A DNA stretch of 64,000 nt from Autumnicola sp041679265 (GCF_041679265.1 NZ_JBGFSM010000005.1:62001-126000), one strand, 5' to 3'. Shown: positions 1-9,315, numbered from the stretch's first letter. Notes: generated by a model not told the origin, from the sequence alone. Translations and numbers: made by a program.

Positions 1-1011
1 CAGCTGCGTAAACTGGACTGCGTAATTATTTTAACCGGTGGAAATCACGACTCCCCGGCTATGCTTGATGCCCCAAAAGAGATTTTGCGGGAACTTGAGA
101 TGCATGTCATTGGAGGCCTGCCGCCCAATTTGGAAGATTGCATTGTTCCCCTTAAAAGAAATGGCAAAACCGAGGTGGTTATAGCTGCTATTCCATTTTT
201 AAGAGACTCAGACCTGCGCAACGCCACTGAAGGTTCTACTTATGAAGACCGCCTGGAAGCAATCCGCAAAGGAATCCTAAATACCTTCAGGGAAGCTGCT
301 GAAATTTGTAAAAAGAATTATCCCGGCGTTCCCGCTCTTGCCATGGGACATTTGTTTGCCGCGGGATCTGAAACTTCAGACAGTGAGCGGGATATACAAA
401 TAGGGAATCAGGCTGCTTTTAATGCGCTGCAATTTGGAAGTTATTTTAAATATATAGCCCTTGGACATATTCATAAGCCTCAAAGAATCTCTGCTGCGGT
501 ACCAGTATTTTATAGTGGTTCTCCCATCCCGCTTTCCTTTAGTGAAAGAAAAGATGAAAAAAGGCTGTTATTACTGGATACCAAAAACGGCTGGATCCCG
601 GCGAATATTCCTGTTCCTGCCTTTAGAAAACTGCTGAAAATTAGCGGCACTATTGAAGAACTCAGGCTTAAACTTAGTTCTCTTGAAGAACCATTTGAAC
701 TCGATTCATTAATTGAAGTAGAATTAAAAGAAAATCTCTATAACGCACGGAAAATTTTTGAACTGGATGAACTTATTTCCAATTTTCATGCAGCAGGATA
801 TGAAATTGTAAAACACCGTGCCACTTTCCTGCAGCAAATTAAAGGAGCAACCGAATTGTACAAAAATTCGCAACCGTTGGAAGATCTTACTCCAAAAGAC
901 ATTTTTTCACAGCTTATTGAAAAGCAGAAATATGATGTTGAAACACAGGAAGAACTAAAGGCTGCATTCAATGAACTTTTACAAGAAGTTCACCAAAGTG
1001 AAAATGCTTAA
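1..1011 (+). CDS. sbcD: Exonuclease subunit SbcD, 5'-truncated by window edge
   Basis: This is the C-terminal part of the Mre11-type calcineurin-like nuclease subunit of SbcCD, which trims DNA ends and cleaves hairpins together with the SbcC ATPase. The frame is open from base 1, and the first residues include GNHDS, a metal-binding motif of the family, so the real start lies upstream of the window. Further metal-binding motifs are visible (MGHLF and ALGHIHKPQ). The remaining C-terminal part looks like the SbcD capping and SbcC-binding region. The stop codon is 2 bp before the sbcC start, so the two are co-transcribed. The internal ATG at 61 falls after the nuclease motif and is not the start. 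Confidence 0.93.
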   Translation, partial: QLRKLDCVIILTGGNHDSPAMLDAPKEILRELEMHVIGGLPPNLEDCIVPLKRNGKTEVVIAAIPFLRDSDLRNATEGSTYEDRLEAIRKGILNTFREAAEICKKNYPGVPALAMGHLFAAGSETSDSERDIQIGNQAAFNALQFGSYFKYIALGHIHKPQRISAAVPVFYSGSPIPLSFSERKDEKRLLLLDTKNGWIPANIPVPAFRKLLKISGTIEELRLKLSSLEEPFELDSLIEVELKENLYNARKIFELDELISNFHAAGYEIVKHRATFLQQIKGATELYKNSQPLEDLTPKDIFSQLIEKQKYDVETQEELKAAFNELLQEVHQSENA

Positions 1012-1013
1012 AA

Positions 1014-4000
1014 ATGAAAATTTTAAAAATAGAATTTCAAAATATTAATTCCTTAAAGGGGACTCATCTTATAGATTTTACGGCGGCCCCTTTTACTGCG
1101 AGTTCGCTTTTTGCCATTACCGGACCTACGGGCAGTGGGAAAAGTACTATTCTAGATGTGATTTCACTGGCACTTTTTAACCAGGTGCCAAGGTTGGGAA
1201 AAATTACAAAAGGAGAAATTATTTCTAAAGGTGCCATTCTTACCCGCAATCAAAAAGAGGCATATACCAGGGTGACCTACGAATGCAAAAGCGGAATATA
1301 TGCTTCCCAATGGAGCATTTCTACTAACCGGAATAATAATTTACGGGATTATGAAATGCAAATTGCCAATATAACACAAAATACCCTCCTGGATCTCAAA
1401 AAATCTGATGTCCCGGCAAAAAATGAATCCCTTATCGGCCTTAATTATGACCAGTTTATTAAATCTGTTTTATTGGCTCAGGGAGAATTTGCCCAATTTT
1501 TACGCGCTAAAAAAGAGGAAAGAGGAGAATTGCTGGAAAAAATTACCGGCACCGGAATATACCGGCAATTAGGCATAAAGGCCTTTGAAAAAAACCGGGA
1601 GGTAACCCGGGATATTGAGGCACAGCAACAGGAAATAAGGATCATCCGGCAAAACCTGCTGGAAGAAAAAATACATAAAGAGCATTCTTCTCAGTTTGAG
1701 CAGAAAACCCTGGTTTGTGAAAACTTTCAAAAGGAAATTGGCACTTTACAAAAAGCAATAGAACTTAAAGAACATATTGAAAAACAAAAGCAGGAAATCC
1801 AGCGGCTAGAGAAGCAAAAATACAGAGCAGATGAACAGCTTAAAACTTTTGAAAAAGAGCATGGTTTCCCTTTAAAACAGCATGAAAAAGTGCAGGATTT
1901 TTCAGATGAATTAAGGTCGTGGAAACTGTTGAAAAATGAAATAGAAAAGCTGGAGAACGAATTCAGCAATAACCAGAAAAGAGCTGCCGAAAATTCCGCG
2001 GAAATAGAAAAGCTCCAAAGTAGCGTTTCAACTTTTATAAACGAAGAGGTTGCTGCGGAAGACCTGGAGCAAAAACTTCAATTGTTCAGGAATAAAGTAC
2101 TGGAGATTGAAAGCAAAAAACAAAACCGGCAAAACCAATACAAGATCAGGAGGTCAGAATTTATTTCAGAAACTAAAGATTTGCCCTTTCAGCTGAATGA
2201 GCAAAACCTCCAGGAAAATGAAACGGAATTAAAGGAGCTTCAGCATAAACTTTTCAGGAAGTCGGAGGATTTAAAGGGATCCCTTTCTGGCTTAGACCTG
2301 GAAAAACCCGCAATACTAAAGGAACAACTTCAGCATAAATTAAGACTTACCAGGGAAGCCACCCGTGATTTTTTCAGCATTGAAAAAACTTCCGAAGAAA
2401 AGGAAAAGCTGAAGATCGAAAAAGAGAAATTACAGCCCCAATTGCAAACTCTGCCTGCGGAAATAAAAGATGCAGAAAAACAGGTAATACTTTATAAAAG
2501 CAAGCTTGAAAACCTAAACTTAAAGAAAGAAAACCAACTGTTAAGAGCCAGCCTCAAAGAGCACCGCCATAATTTAAAGGAAGGAGAAGCGTGTCCTTTA
2601 TGTGGTGCTACGCACCATCCCTTTGCGGAAGGTCTGCCGGAAAAAGATCCTGCACAGGACAGGCAGATAAAAGAAACTGAGGCCCTGCTACAGGAATGGA
2701 ATCAAAAATTGAGTGCCTATAGCCTTAATTTTAACAATAGTAGAGAACAGCTAAAGGAATTGAATGAAAATTCACGGAAGCTGGAAAAAGTAGCAAATGA
2801 GCAAGAGGCAAAATTTTCTGAAAAATACGCTACACTTCCAAAATTAGAAAATTATGCCGGGTGGGAAAAATCCTGTAATTCTATAGAGCAGCAATTGGAC
2901 GTTCTGCAAGATTACCTGCAAACGCAGAAGCAATTAAAATCGGTCGCCGCGAGTATTCCGCTTCTAAAAAATCTCCAGGAAATACTGGAAGAGGGAAAGC
3001 AGCTTAAAGACCAATTATTGCAATTGTATTCCGGGGACAACATCCAGAGGGATTTTCAGCAACTGCAAAACACCTGGATAAATTTACGTGCAGAGCAGAA
3101 AAATTTCGGGGAGCGGGCAAAGGAAATATCTAAGTCTTCTGAAGAAAAAATGGCTTTAAAGGAGAAGTTACAAAATAATTTAGCCTCCAAAATAGCTGAT
3201 AAAGGCTTCACAAATACTGCTGAAGCATTTGCTGCTTTGATGCCCGAGGCAGAATGTAATGCCTTGCGCACTCAAAAGGCCAGCCTCCAGCAGCAAATAG
3301 ATCATTTGGCAGCCACCTTAAAACTGTTGCATTCCCAGCTGGAAACGGCAAAGAAAATGGATGTGAAAAAAGAAAATTCTATGCTGCACACAGAACTGGA
3401 GGAAAAAAAGGAGAAATTCAAAAATATAAGCGATGAATGCAAGGAAATTCACCGACTGCTTAAAAATCATGATGAAAACCTGGAGCGCCTTTCCTATCTA
3501 CAAACCCAAATTGCCGAAAAGGAGAAAAAGACGAGGAGATGGCGACTGCTAAACGAACTTATAGGCGATTCCCGGGGCAAAAATTTTAATGATTTTGCCC
3601 AGGACCTCAGCCTGGCGCAACTCCTGCGCCTTGCAAACGTGCGGCTTAAAGACTTGAGCGACCGCTACAGTATAGATAAACCCGCAGAAGATGAAGATGA
3701 TGGCCTTGTGGCGATAGATGAACATATGGGCGGGCAAAGACGTTCAGTAAAAACGCTTTCCGGCGGCGAAACTTTTATCCTGAGCCTTAGCATGGCCCTG
3801 GCACTCTCTGACCTTGCCTCTAAAAATGTGGAAATTAACAGCCTCTTTATTGATGAAGGTTTTGGCACTCTGGATCCTGAAACGCTGGACCAGACCTTAG
3901 ATACCTTAGAGAAACTGCAGGCCGAATCTTCAAAAACCATAGGTATTATTAGTCATGTAGACTCCTTAAAGGAACGTATTGCCACACAAATTCAGTTAAA

Positions 4001-4043
4001 AAGGAACGGCCAGGGATATAGTAGTTTGGAAGTTAGAGGGTAG
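1014..4043 (+). CDS. sbcC: Exonuclease subunit SbcC (SMC/Rad50-like ATPase)
   Basis: This 1009-residue Rad50-like ATPase partners SbcD in DNA double-strand-end processing. Walker A (GPTGSGKST) is at residues 37-45. Two long coiled-coil arms rich in K, E, Q and L flank a zinc hook CPLC at residues 527-530. The ABC signature LSGGE is at 915-919, followed by Walker B (LFIDEGFGTLD). Length and order match the family. It starts 2 bp after the sbcD stop. The last codons already show the 7-bp periodicity of the repeat array that continues downstream, so the array seems to invade the end of the gene. Confidence 0.95.
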   Translation: MKILKIEFQNINSLKGTHLIDFTAAPFTASSLFAITGPTGSGKSTILDVISLALFNQVPRLGKITKGEIISKGAILTRNQKEAYTRVTYECKSGIYASQWSISTNRNNNLRDYEMQIANITQNTLLDLKKSDVPAKNESLIGLNYDQFIKSVLLAQGEFAQFLRAKKEERGELLEKITGTGIYRQLGIKAFEKNREVTRDIEAQQQEIRIIRQNLLEEKIHKEHSSQFEQKTLVCENFQKEIGTLQKAIELKEHIEKQKQEIQRLEKQKYRADEQLKTFEKEHGFPLKQHEKVQDFSDELRSWKLLKNEIEKLENEFSNNQKRAAENSAEIEKLQSSVSTFINEEVAAEDLEQKLQLFRNKVLEIESKKQNRQNQYKIRRSEFISETKDLPFQLNEQNLQENETELKELQHKLFRKSEDLKGSLSGLDLEKPAILKEQLQHKLRLTREATRDFFSIEKTSEEKEKLKIEKEKLQPQLQTLPAEIKDAEKQVILYKSKLENLNLKKENQLLRASLKEHRHNLKEGEACPLCGATHHPFAEGLPEKDPAQDRQIKETEALLQEWNQKLSAYSLNFNNSREQLKELNENSRKLEKVANEQEAKFSEKYATLPKLENYAGWEKSCNSIEQQLDVLQDYLQTQKQLKSVAASIPLLKNLQEILEEGKQLKDQLLQLYSGDNIQRDFQQLQNTWINLRAEQKNFGERAKEISKSSEEKMALKEKLQNNLASKIADKGFTNTAEAFAALMPEAECNALRTQKASLQQQIDHLAATLKLLHSQLETAKKMDVKKENSMLHTELEEKKEKFKNISDECKEIHRLLKNHDENLERLSYLQTQIAEKEKKTRRWRLLNELIGDSRGKNFNDFAQDLSLAQLLRLANVRLKDLSDRYSIDKPAEDEDDGLVAIDEHMGGQRRSVKTLSGGETFILSLSMALALSDLASKNVEINSLFIDEGFGTLDPETLDQTLDTLEKLQAESSKTIGIISHVDSLKERIATQIQLKRNGQGYSSLEVRG

Positions 4044-4325
4044 AGGTTGGAGTTGTGAGTTCGAAGTTCGGAGTTGTGAGTTGGGAGTTATGAGTTATGA
4101 GTTATGAGTTTGTGGATGTTTTTTCTGCGGAAATCAGCAAAATCTGAGGGAGAAATAAAAGTTGTGAGTTGTGAGTTTGGGGTTTTGAGTTGGGAGTTTG
4201 TGGATGTTTTTTCTGCGGAAATCAGCGAAATCTAAGGGAGAAAAAAGTTAGGAGTGTGGAGTTCATCAGAGTTCAGAGTGCGTAGTTAGAAGTTTGGGGT
4301 TGTGAGTTGTGGGTTGAGTTAAGGG
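4023..4325. repeat. Heptad-period repeat array with an 88-bp tandem duplication
   Basis: From 4023, inside the sbcC 3' end, the sequence reads in consecutive 7-base steps with an AGTT core (AGTTGTG, AGTTCGA, AGTTCGG, AGTTATG three times). The pattern resumes at 4160-4201 and, degenerately, at 4246-4325. A 50-bp segment at 4106-4155 recurs at 4194-4243 with only a couple of mismatches, giving an 88-bp tandem unit that contains TTTTTTCTGCGGAAATCAGC. No protein is supported here. The function is unknown. Confidence 0.85.
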
Positions 4326-4374
4326 TAAGCATCATTAAACCTGGCTTTTGGAGGTGGCGTAGCCTACAGATTTC

Positions 4375-4451
4375 AATCTATACTATACGATCTACATTAC
4401 TCAGTCCACAATTGACAATCTACATTATACATTTTCCAGTCTACACTAAAC
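4375..4451. repeat. Degenerate heptad array, ANTCTAC type
   Basis: Eleven consecutive 7-base steps fit one register: AATCTAT, ACTATAC, GATCTAC, ATTACTC, AGTCCAC, AATTGAC, AATCTAC, ATTATAC, ATTTTCC, AGTCTAC, ACTAAAC. The unit differs from the AGTT-type array upstream but has the same period. The array ends shortly before the 3' end of the hemolysin III gene. I see no terminator or promoter in it. Confidence 0.7.
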
Positions 4452-4479
4452 CATTTGGAGATATAAGAAGCTCCTGTTG

Positions 4480-5139
4480 TTACCCCGAAGGAAGCACGTA
4501 ATAATAAATGGAAAGGAAATGGCAAAAGGTGCCAAAAAGCACGAAAATATGAAAAATTGCATGATTAAATTTTATCCTGTCCAAACTGAATAAAACCGCT
4601 CCTATGGTGTAGGATACACCGCCGGCCAAAAGCCATAACAGCCCGTTAAAGCTTAAATTCTGTACAAGGGGTTTTACCGCAAACACAACAATCCATCCCA
4701 TCACCACATACATTATGGTAGAAAGAGTCTGGTACCTGCCGGTATAGAAAAGTTTCAGGATTATCCCCAGCAGCGCCATTCCCCATATCACTCCAAATAT
4801 AATCCATCCCACTATGGTATTATTGAGTGTAACCAGCGCGAATGGCGTGTAAGTACCTGCAATAAGTACGTAAATTGAAGAATGGTCGAGAATATTTAGC
4901 CTGTACCGTAGCTTTTTGCCCCTGGCACTATGGTAAAATGTAGAAGCAGCATAAAGCAGGACCATGCTTGCGCCAAAAATAAGGATGCTTATAAGGTGTA
5001 TCATTTCCCCATAATCATTGGCGCGCAGAATTAAAAGAACAAGGCCAAGAATACTAAGTCCAAAGCCGAAGCCATGGGAAATAATATTCAGCTTTTCCTC
5101 AAAAGGCGGATAAGAATTCTGTGGGTTGAATTTGACCAT
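4480..5139 (-). CDS. Hemolysin III family membrane protein (PAQR/TrhA-like)
   Basis: A 219-residue seven-helix membrane protein of the hemolysin III/PAQR family. Family signatures are visible: HGFGFGLSILG in the first helix, ASTFYHSA, LDHSSIYVLIAGTYTPFAL, and near the C-terminus FNHAIFHIFVLFGTFCHF, which supply the conserved His and Ser residues thought to bind a metal. Bacterial members have been linked to membrane-fluidity homeostasis; the hemolysin name is historical. It stands alone, facing the repeat region, with its start about 100 bp from the end of the serine gene. Confidence 0.9.
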   Translation of the reverse strand: MVKFNPQNSYPPFEEKLNIISHGFGFGLSILGLVLLILRANDYGEMIHLISILIFGASMVLLYAASTFYHSARGKKLRYRLNILDHSSIYVLIAGTYTPFALVTLNNTIVGWIIFGVIWGMALLGIILKLFYTGRYQTLSTIMYVVMGWIVVFAVKPLVQNLSFNGLLWLLAGGVSYTIGAVLFSLDRIKFNHAIFHIFVLFGTFCHFLSIYYYVLPSG

Positions 5140-5237
5140 TTTTCTCCTGTTTCTTTTTATAAAAGACTACAAAAGAACTGCTTAATTCAAAATTTTTAAC
5201 AAAAATTTGACTTCAGGATTTGTACACTTATCGTCTG

Positions 5238-7130
5238 CTAATAAAGTACCCTGAATTTTATGGTGCCCTGTATTTGTTTTAGTTCCTGAATTACTTCAGC
5301 ATCATAGGCTTTATCAATATCTGTGATTACATAGCCAATGGTTTCATTGGTTTTTAGATGTTGGCCAACAATATTAATATCGTTATCTGCCAAAATCCGG
5401 TTTATATGAGCGATAATTCCGGGTTTGTTATGGTGAATATGAATTAGCCTGTGGGCATTTTCCAGGGTTGGTAATTGTAGGTTGGGGAAATTAACCGAAT
5501 TGGTGGTTCCCCCGGTATTAATATATTCTATTATTTTTCCTGGTACAAAATTCCCGATATTTTCCTGGGCTTCCTGGGTACTTCCTCCAATATGCGGGGT
5601 TAATATTACATTTGGGAGTCCACATAGTTCAGATTCAAAAGACTCTTCATTTGTTTTTGGTTCTTTCGGAAACACATCCACCCCGGCTCCTTTTATTTTT
5701 CCGGAAGCAATATGCCTGCTAAGGGCGGCTACATCTACCACCTGTCCCCTGCTTAAGTTGAGAAAATAAGAATCCTCTTTCATTTGCCGGAACTGCTCCT
5801 CGCCTATCAGGTTTTTATTCTCCTTTCTTCCGTCTACATGAAGTGTTACAATATCTGCGGTTTCCAAAAGCTCCTGCAAGCTGTTGCATTTAGTGGCATT
5901 TCCCAGGGCAAGTTTTTCCACCAGATCATAATAATATACATCAAATCCTATAGCTTCTGCCACTACAGACAGCTGGGATCCAATGTTGCCATAACCTATA
6001 ATTCCCAATTTTTTACCTCTTACCTCGTGGCTTCCTTTAGCAGATTTATTCCATTTGCCCTGGTGCATTTCGGCTATACGATCTGGCAGGTTGCGCATTA
6101 GCAAAATAATTTCCCCAATAGCCAGTTCCACCACAGAGCGGGTATTGCTGTAGGGCGCATTAAAAACAGCCACTCCTTTTTTAAGGCATTCTTCCAAATC
6201 TATCTGGTTAGTCCCAATACAAAAAGCCCCAACCGCTATAAGGCGCTGTGCATTGTCCAGCACTTTTTTAGTAAGTTGTGTTTTAGAGCGGATTCCAAGA
6301 ACAGAAACATCTTTTATTCTTTCGGCAAGTTCATCTTCATCCAATCCTCCTCCATAAGTGGAGACGTTATAGCCTTCATTTTTCATAATGGCCACGGCAT
6401 CTTCATGCACATTTTCAAGAAGTAATACTTTAATCCTGTTTTTTGGATAAGAAATCGCTTTGTTCATTTTATGGAGGTATAAAAATTCGTCTAAACTTGG
6501 AGTAATATGATCGGCTTTTTGAAGCACACTGTCTCTTTCCACATTTTCAGTAAAGGCATAGAATTTATTGGCCAACCCCGCAGCTTTAATCTCATAATCG
6601 GTATAACCGTCTCCAATTACAAAAACATCCCCTTTGAGGTCCAGTGCCTTTAGTTGCGCAACTTTGCCGTTGTTCGAGGAAAGTACATTGCTGGTATCAA
6701 AGCCGGTAATTTTTCCGGATTTATCAAAAATAAAGGTATTGGCAAAAACATTTTCTGGCTTTATGCCATATTCAGAAACAATAGGCACAATAAATTCTTT
6801 AAATCCATTGCTAATAATGTAAATATGGTCCCGGTTATCTTGAAAGAATTCTTCGTTGCGCACAAAAGAAGAGGAGACCTTGCCTTTTAATTTATCAATA
6901 AGAGGGGCCAGGTGGCTTTTTTCAGCTTTAAGTAAATCAAGTCGCTGCTTCAGGGAATCCCTAAAGGCAAGGCCGCCTTCCATTCCACGGTCTGTTAGTG
7001 ACTTTAGATCATCCAAAAGCTGGTCTCTGTTTTTATCGTTTTCCAGGGAAATTTCTCCCAGCACATCCAGGGCTTCTACCTGCGTAAACGTGCTGTCAAA
7101 ATCTATCACATAATTGGTCTTGGTTTTCAT
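5238..7130 (-). CDS. serA: Fused phosphoserine-phosphatase-like/D-3-phosphoglycerate dehydrogenase
   Basis: A 630-residue two-enzyme fusion. Residues 1 to about 210 form a HAD phosphatase of SerB type: the motif DFDST (nucleophile D10, acid/base D12) and the late motif GDGYTDYE are intact. The rest is a D-3-phosphoglycerate dehydrogenase, with the NAD-binding GIIGYGNIGSQL, the substrate loop LSRGQVVDV, and the catalytic His in TPHIGGSTQEA. It ends in an ACT domain of about 75 residues, the usual site of serine feedback. The fusion would carry the first and last steps of serine synthesis; the SerC transaminase is not in the window. Phosphatase activity is inferred from the motifs. Confidence 0.9.
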   Translation of the reverse strand: MKTKTNYVIDFDSTFTQVEALDVLGEISLENDKNRDQLLDDLKSLTDRGMEGGLAFRDSLKQRLDLLKAEKSHLAPLIDKLKGKVSSSFVRNEEFFQDNRDHIYIISNGFKEFIVPIVSEYGIKPENVFANTFIFDKSGKITGFDTSNVLSSNNGKVAQLKALDLKGDVFVIGDGYTDYEIKAAGLANKFYAFTENVERDSVLQKADHITPSLDEFLYLHKMNKAISYPKNRIKVLLLENVHEDAVAIMKNEGYNVSTYGGGLDEDELAERIKDVSVLGIRSKTQLTKKVLDNAQRLIAVGAFCIGTNQIDLEECLKKGVAVFNAPYSNTRSVVELAIGEIILLMRNLPDRIAEMHQGKWNKSAKGSHEVRGKKLGIIGYGNIGSQLSVVAEAIGFDVYYYDLVEKLALGNATKCNSLQELLETADIVTLHVDGRKENKNLIGEEQFRQMKEDSYFLNLSRGQVVDVAALSRHIASGKIKGAGVDVFPKEPKTNEESFESELCGLPNVILTPHIGGSTQEAQENIGNFVPGKIIEYINTGGTTNSVNFPNLQLPTLENAHRLIHIHHNKPGIIAHINRILADNDINIVGQHLKTNETIGYVITDIDKAYDAEVIQELKQIQGTIKFRVLY

Positions 7131-7530
7131 GCTGAAAAAAGTGTCTTCCGGGTTTAAAATTTAGTATCAAAACTAAGATTTTTAACTCATTATTAAAGGT
7201 CTCAAAAAATTATATCTGCAGCTTTTATATTTTCAATAACAGAAGCCGATTTTTATTCAAAAGAATTTATTTCCTAAAGCCAATGTGCCGTTTCTGTTAA
7301 AGAAAAGACAGCTTTAAATTTAAATTTTTTAAGTTCAAGATTAGAAATTCCGGAAATTCTTTGAACTATCTGAGAATTTGAAAGAATAAAGCCGCGTATT
7401 TTTAAAGATCCTAAATTTATGTAAAGTAGCTACTACTTCTTGTTTTATGGAATTTTTAAGGAATAACCATGCGCCATTCTTTAATTTTAATTGTATACTC
7501 ATTTTACACCAAAAACAACCTCACCAAATA
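7131..7530. other. Gene-free upstream region of the SDR operon
   Basis: No coding signal was found in these 400 bp. It contains the long palindrome at 7332-7367. A TAAATTTA sequence around 7417, one base off the Bacteroidota -7 consensus, could be the promoter of the SDR gene. In-frame ATG 7447 would add 28 residues that look unlike an SDR N-terminus (MEFLRNNHAPFFNFN...), so I place the start at 7531. Confidence 0.5.
7332..7367. promoter_or_regulatory. Long imperfect palindrome, possible operator
   Basis: Outer arms AGTTCAA (7332-7338) and TTGAACT (7361-7367) enclose inner arms AGAAATTCC/GGAAATTCT that meet at a perfect TTCCGGAA palindrome (7348-7355). The only asymmetries are an A:A mismatch and a 4-nt bulge (GATT) on the left. 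There is no T tract, so it is not a terminator. It lies about 170 bp upstream of the SDR start and could be a dimeric repressor site. This is inferred from symmetry alone. Confidence 0.35.
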
Positions 7531-8337
7531 ATGAATAGTAGCAACCATCCTATTTATGCAGTAGTTACCGGGGCCAGCCAGGGACTTGGAAAAGCTTTTG
7601 CACTTGAGTTGGCAAAAAAAGAAAACAATTTAATCCTTACCAGCCTGCCGGGAGAAGGCCTGGCACAACTTGCTGAACAAATTGAACAAATGGGATGCCT
7701 GGTGCATTATCGGGAGACAGACCTTACCATAACCACCAATGTAATGGAATTAACTTCATGGATAAATGACAATTATGAAATTGACATTCTTATAAATAAT
7801 GTGGGGTTTGGAGGGAATAAACGCTTTTTAGAAGTTAATGCAGATTATATAGAAAAAATGCTGGACCTTAACGTGAAAGCCACTGCCCTTATTACGCATC
7901 AGCTTCTTCCGGCCTTGCTGAAAAATGAACCTGCCTATGTTTTAAATGTTTCCAGCATGGCGGCATGGTGTCCTATTGCCTATAAAACGGTGTACCCCGC
8001 TTCAAAAGCATTCGTGTACAGCTTTACCCGAAGCCTTCAAAGCGAATTTTCAGGCAGGCCCATTTCTTTTAGCGTATTAAACCCGGGACCCATGAAAACA
8101 AACGGAGATGTTTCTTCCAGAATTGAAACCCAGGGAATGGGAGCAAAGCTGCTTCTAATTCCTCCTTCTGAAATTGCTAAAATATCTCTCAAACAGCTAT
8201 TCCGCAGAAAAAAAGTGATTAAACTTAACTGGCCGCACCGGCTGGGATGGTTCCTCCTGCATGTATTGCCTGTCTCTATTAAATCGGCAATTCTTAGCAA
8301 TAACGCCAAAAAAGAAATGGAAAGAGCGGAACAATGA
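7531..8337 (+). CDS. Short-chain dehydrogenase/reductase (DltE-like classical SDR)
   Basis: A 268-residue classical SDR oxidoreductase. The cofactor loop TGASQGLGKA lies near the N-terminus. NNVGFGG stands in for the NNAG motif, the catalytic Ser is in NVSSMAAW, and the pair YPASK supplies Tyr and Lys. The C-terminal tail is hydrophobic and basic, as in SDRs that associate with membranes and act on lipid or ketone substrates. The start at 7531 puts the Rossmann fold at the N-terminus. The stop overlaps the next start by 4 bp (ATGA), so translation is coupled to the epimerase-like gene. The substrate is unknown. Confidence 0.85.
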   Translation: MNSSNHPIYAVVTGASQGLGKAFALELAKKENNLILTSLPGEGLAQLAEQIEQMGCLVHYRETDLTITTNVMELTSWINDNYEIDILINNVGFGGNKRFLEVNADYIEKMLDLNVKATALITHQLLPALLKNEPAYVLNVSSMAAWCPIAYKTVYPASKAFVYSFTRSLQSEFSGRPISFSVLNPGPMKTNGDVSSRIETQGMGAKLLLIPPSEIAKISLKQLFRRKKVIKLNWPHRLGWFLLHVLPVSIKSAILSNNAKKEMERAEQ

Positions 8338-9311
8338 AAATTCTAATTACCGGCGCAAACGGCTTACTTGCCACCAATACCATTAAGCTATTTCTGGAAA
8401 GTGGCCATTTTGTAAAAGGACTTATTAGAAACAAAGAAAAATTTCTTTTAGCTCCACATCCTTCTCTTGAATTGGTTGAAGCAGATCTCTTTGATTATGC
8501 AAAAGTGGAGCAGGCTTTGCAAGATTGCGATGCCGTTGTTCATATTGCAGCCCTCACAGCCCAGGATATCCCCCATTACCGGATTTACAGAAAAGTTAAT
8601 GTAGAGGGTTCAGAAAATATCATTAGAGCAGCCGTTGCCAGGCAAGTAAAAAAATTTATTTATGTGAGTTCTGCCAACAGTATGGGCTATGGAACTTTAG
8701 AAAATCCCGGAACAGAAGATACACCGGCAAAATCTCCGTTCACAAAAGCATTTTATGCCAGCAGTAAAATGGAAGCAGAAAAAATGCTGCGCTCCTATTC
8801 CGGTAAAATCAATATTAACTTTATTAATCCTACCTTTATGATTGGGCCTTATGACGGTAAACCAAGTTCAGGACAGATTATCTTAATGGGCTTTAATAAA
8901 CGCTTTGTTTTTTATCCTCCCGGTGGTAAAAATTTTGTGGATGTTCGGGATGTGGCTTACGGGATTTTAAAATCGCTGGAAAAGGCAAAACCCGGGGAAG
9001 CCTATCTCCTGGCAAACGAAAATATAAGCTACAAAGACTTCTTTAAGCTGCTCCGGGAAAAAAGCAACAGGAAAAATCTTTTGATGCTACAGGTTCCAAA
9101 ATTTGCCCTTTTGGCAGCAGGATATCTTGGGGATATGCTAAGGTACTTTAAGATTAAGACCTCTCTATCTTCTGTTAATATGAAAATTTTATGCCTTTCT
9201 AATTTTTATTCGAATAGTAAATCCAAAGTGCAGCTGGGAGTGCACTATCATTCTATAGACACTGCCGTAGATGATGCTATCATATGGTTTAAAGGAAATG
9301 GAAAACTCTAG
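8334..9311 (+). CDS. NAD-dependent epimerase/dehydratase family protein (extended SDR)
   Basis: A 325-residue extended SDR. The N-terminal NAD(P)-binding loop TGANGLLATNT is followed by DAVVHIAALTA, the catalytic-site segment YVSSANSMGYG, and the active-site pair YASSK. The middle NPTFMIGPYDGKPSSGQ resembles dihydroflavonol-reductase-like and 3-beta-HSD-like members rather than classic UDP-sugar epimerases. It is translationally coupled to the upstream SDR, so both may modify the same hydrophobic ketone or alcohol. No more specific substrate can be read from the sequence. Confidence 0.85.
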   Translation: MKILITGANGLLATNTIKLFLESGHFVKGLIRNKEKFLLAPHPSLELVEADLFDYAKVEQALQDCDAVVHIAALTAQDIPHYRIYRKVNVEGSENIIRAAVARQVKKFIYVSSANSMGYGTLENPGTEDTPAKSPFTKAFYASSKMEAEKMLRSYSGKININFINPTFMIGPYDGKPSSGQIILMGFNKRFVFYPPGGKNFVDVRDVAYGILKSLEKAKPGEAYLLANENISYKDFFKLLREKSNRKNLLMLQVPKFALLAAGYLGDMLRYFKIKTSLSSVNMKILCLSNFYSNSKSKVQLGVHYHSIDTAVDDAIIWFKGNGKL

Positions 9312-9315
9312 GATC

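Noticed and set aside
4307..4501. 64-aa open frame on the plus strand after sbcC
   Set aside because: It lies in the heptad repeats, has repeat-derived composition, and overlaps the 3' end of the hemolysin III gene on the other strand.
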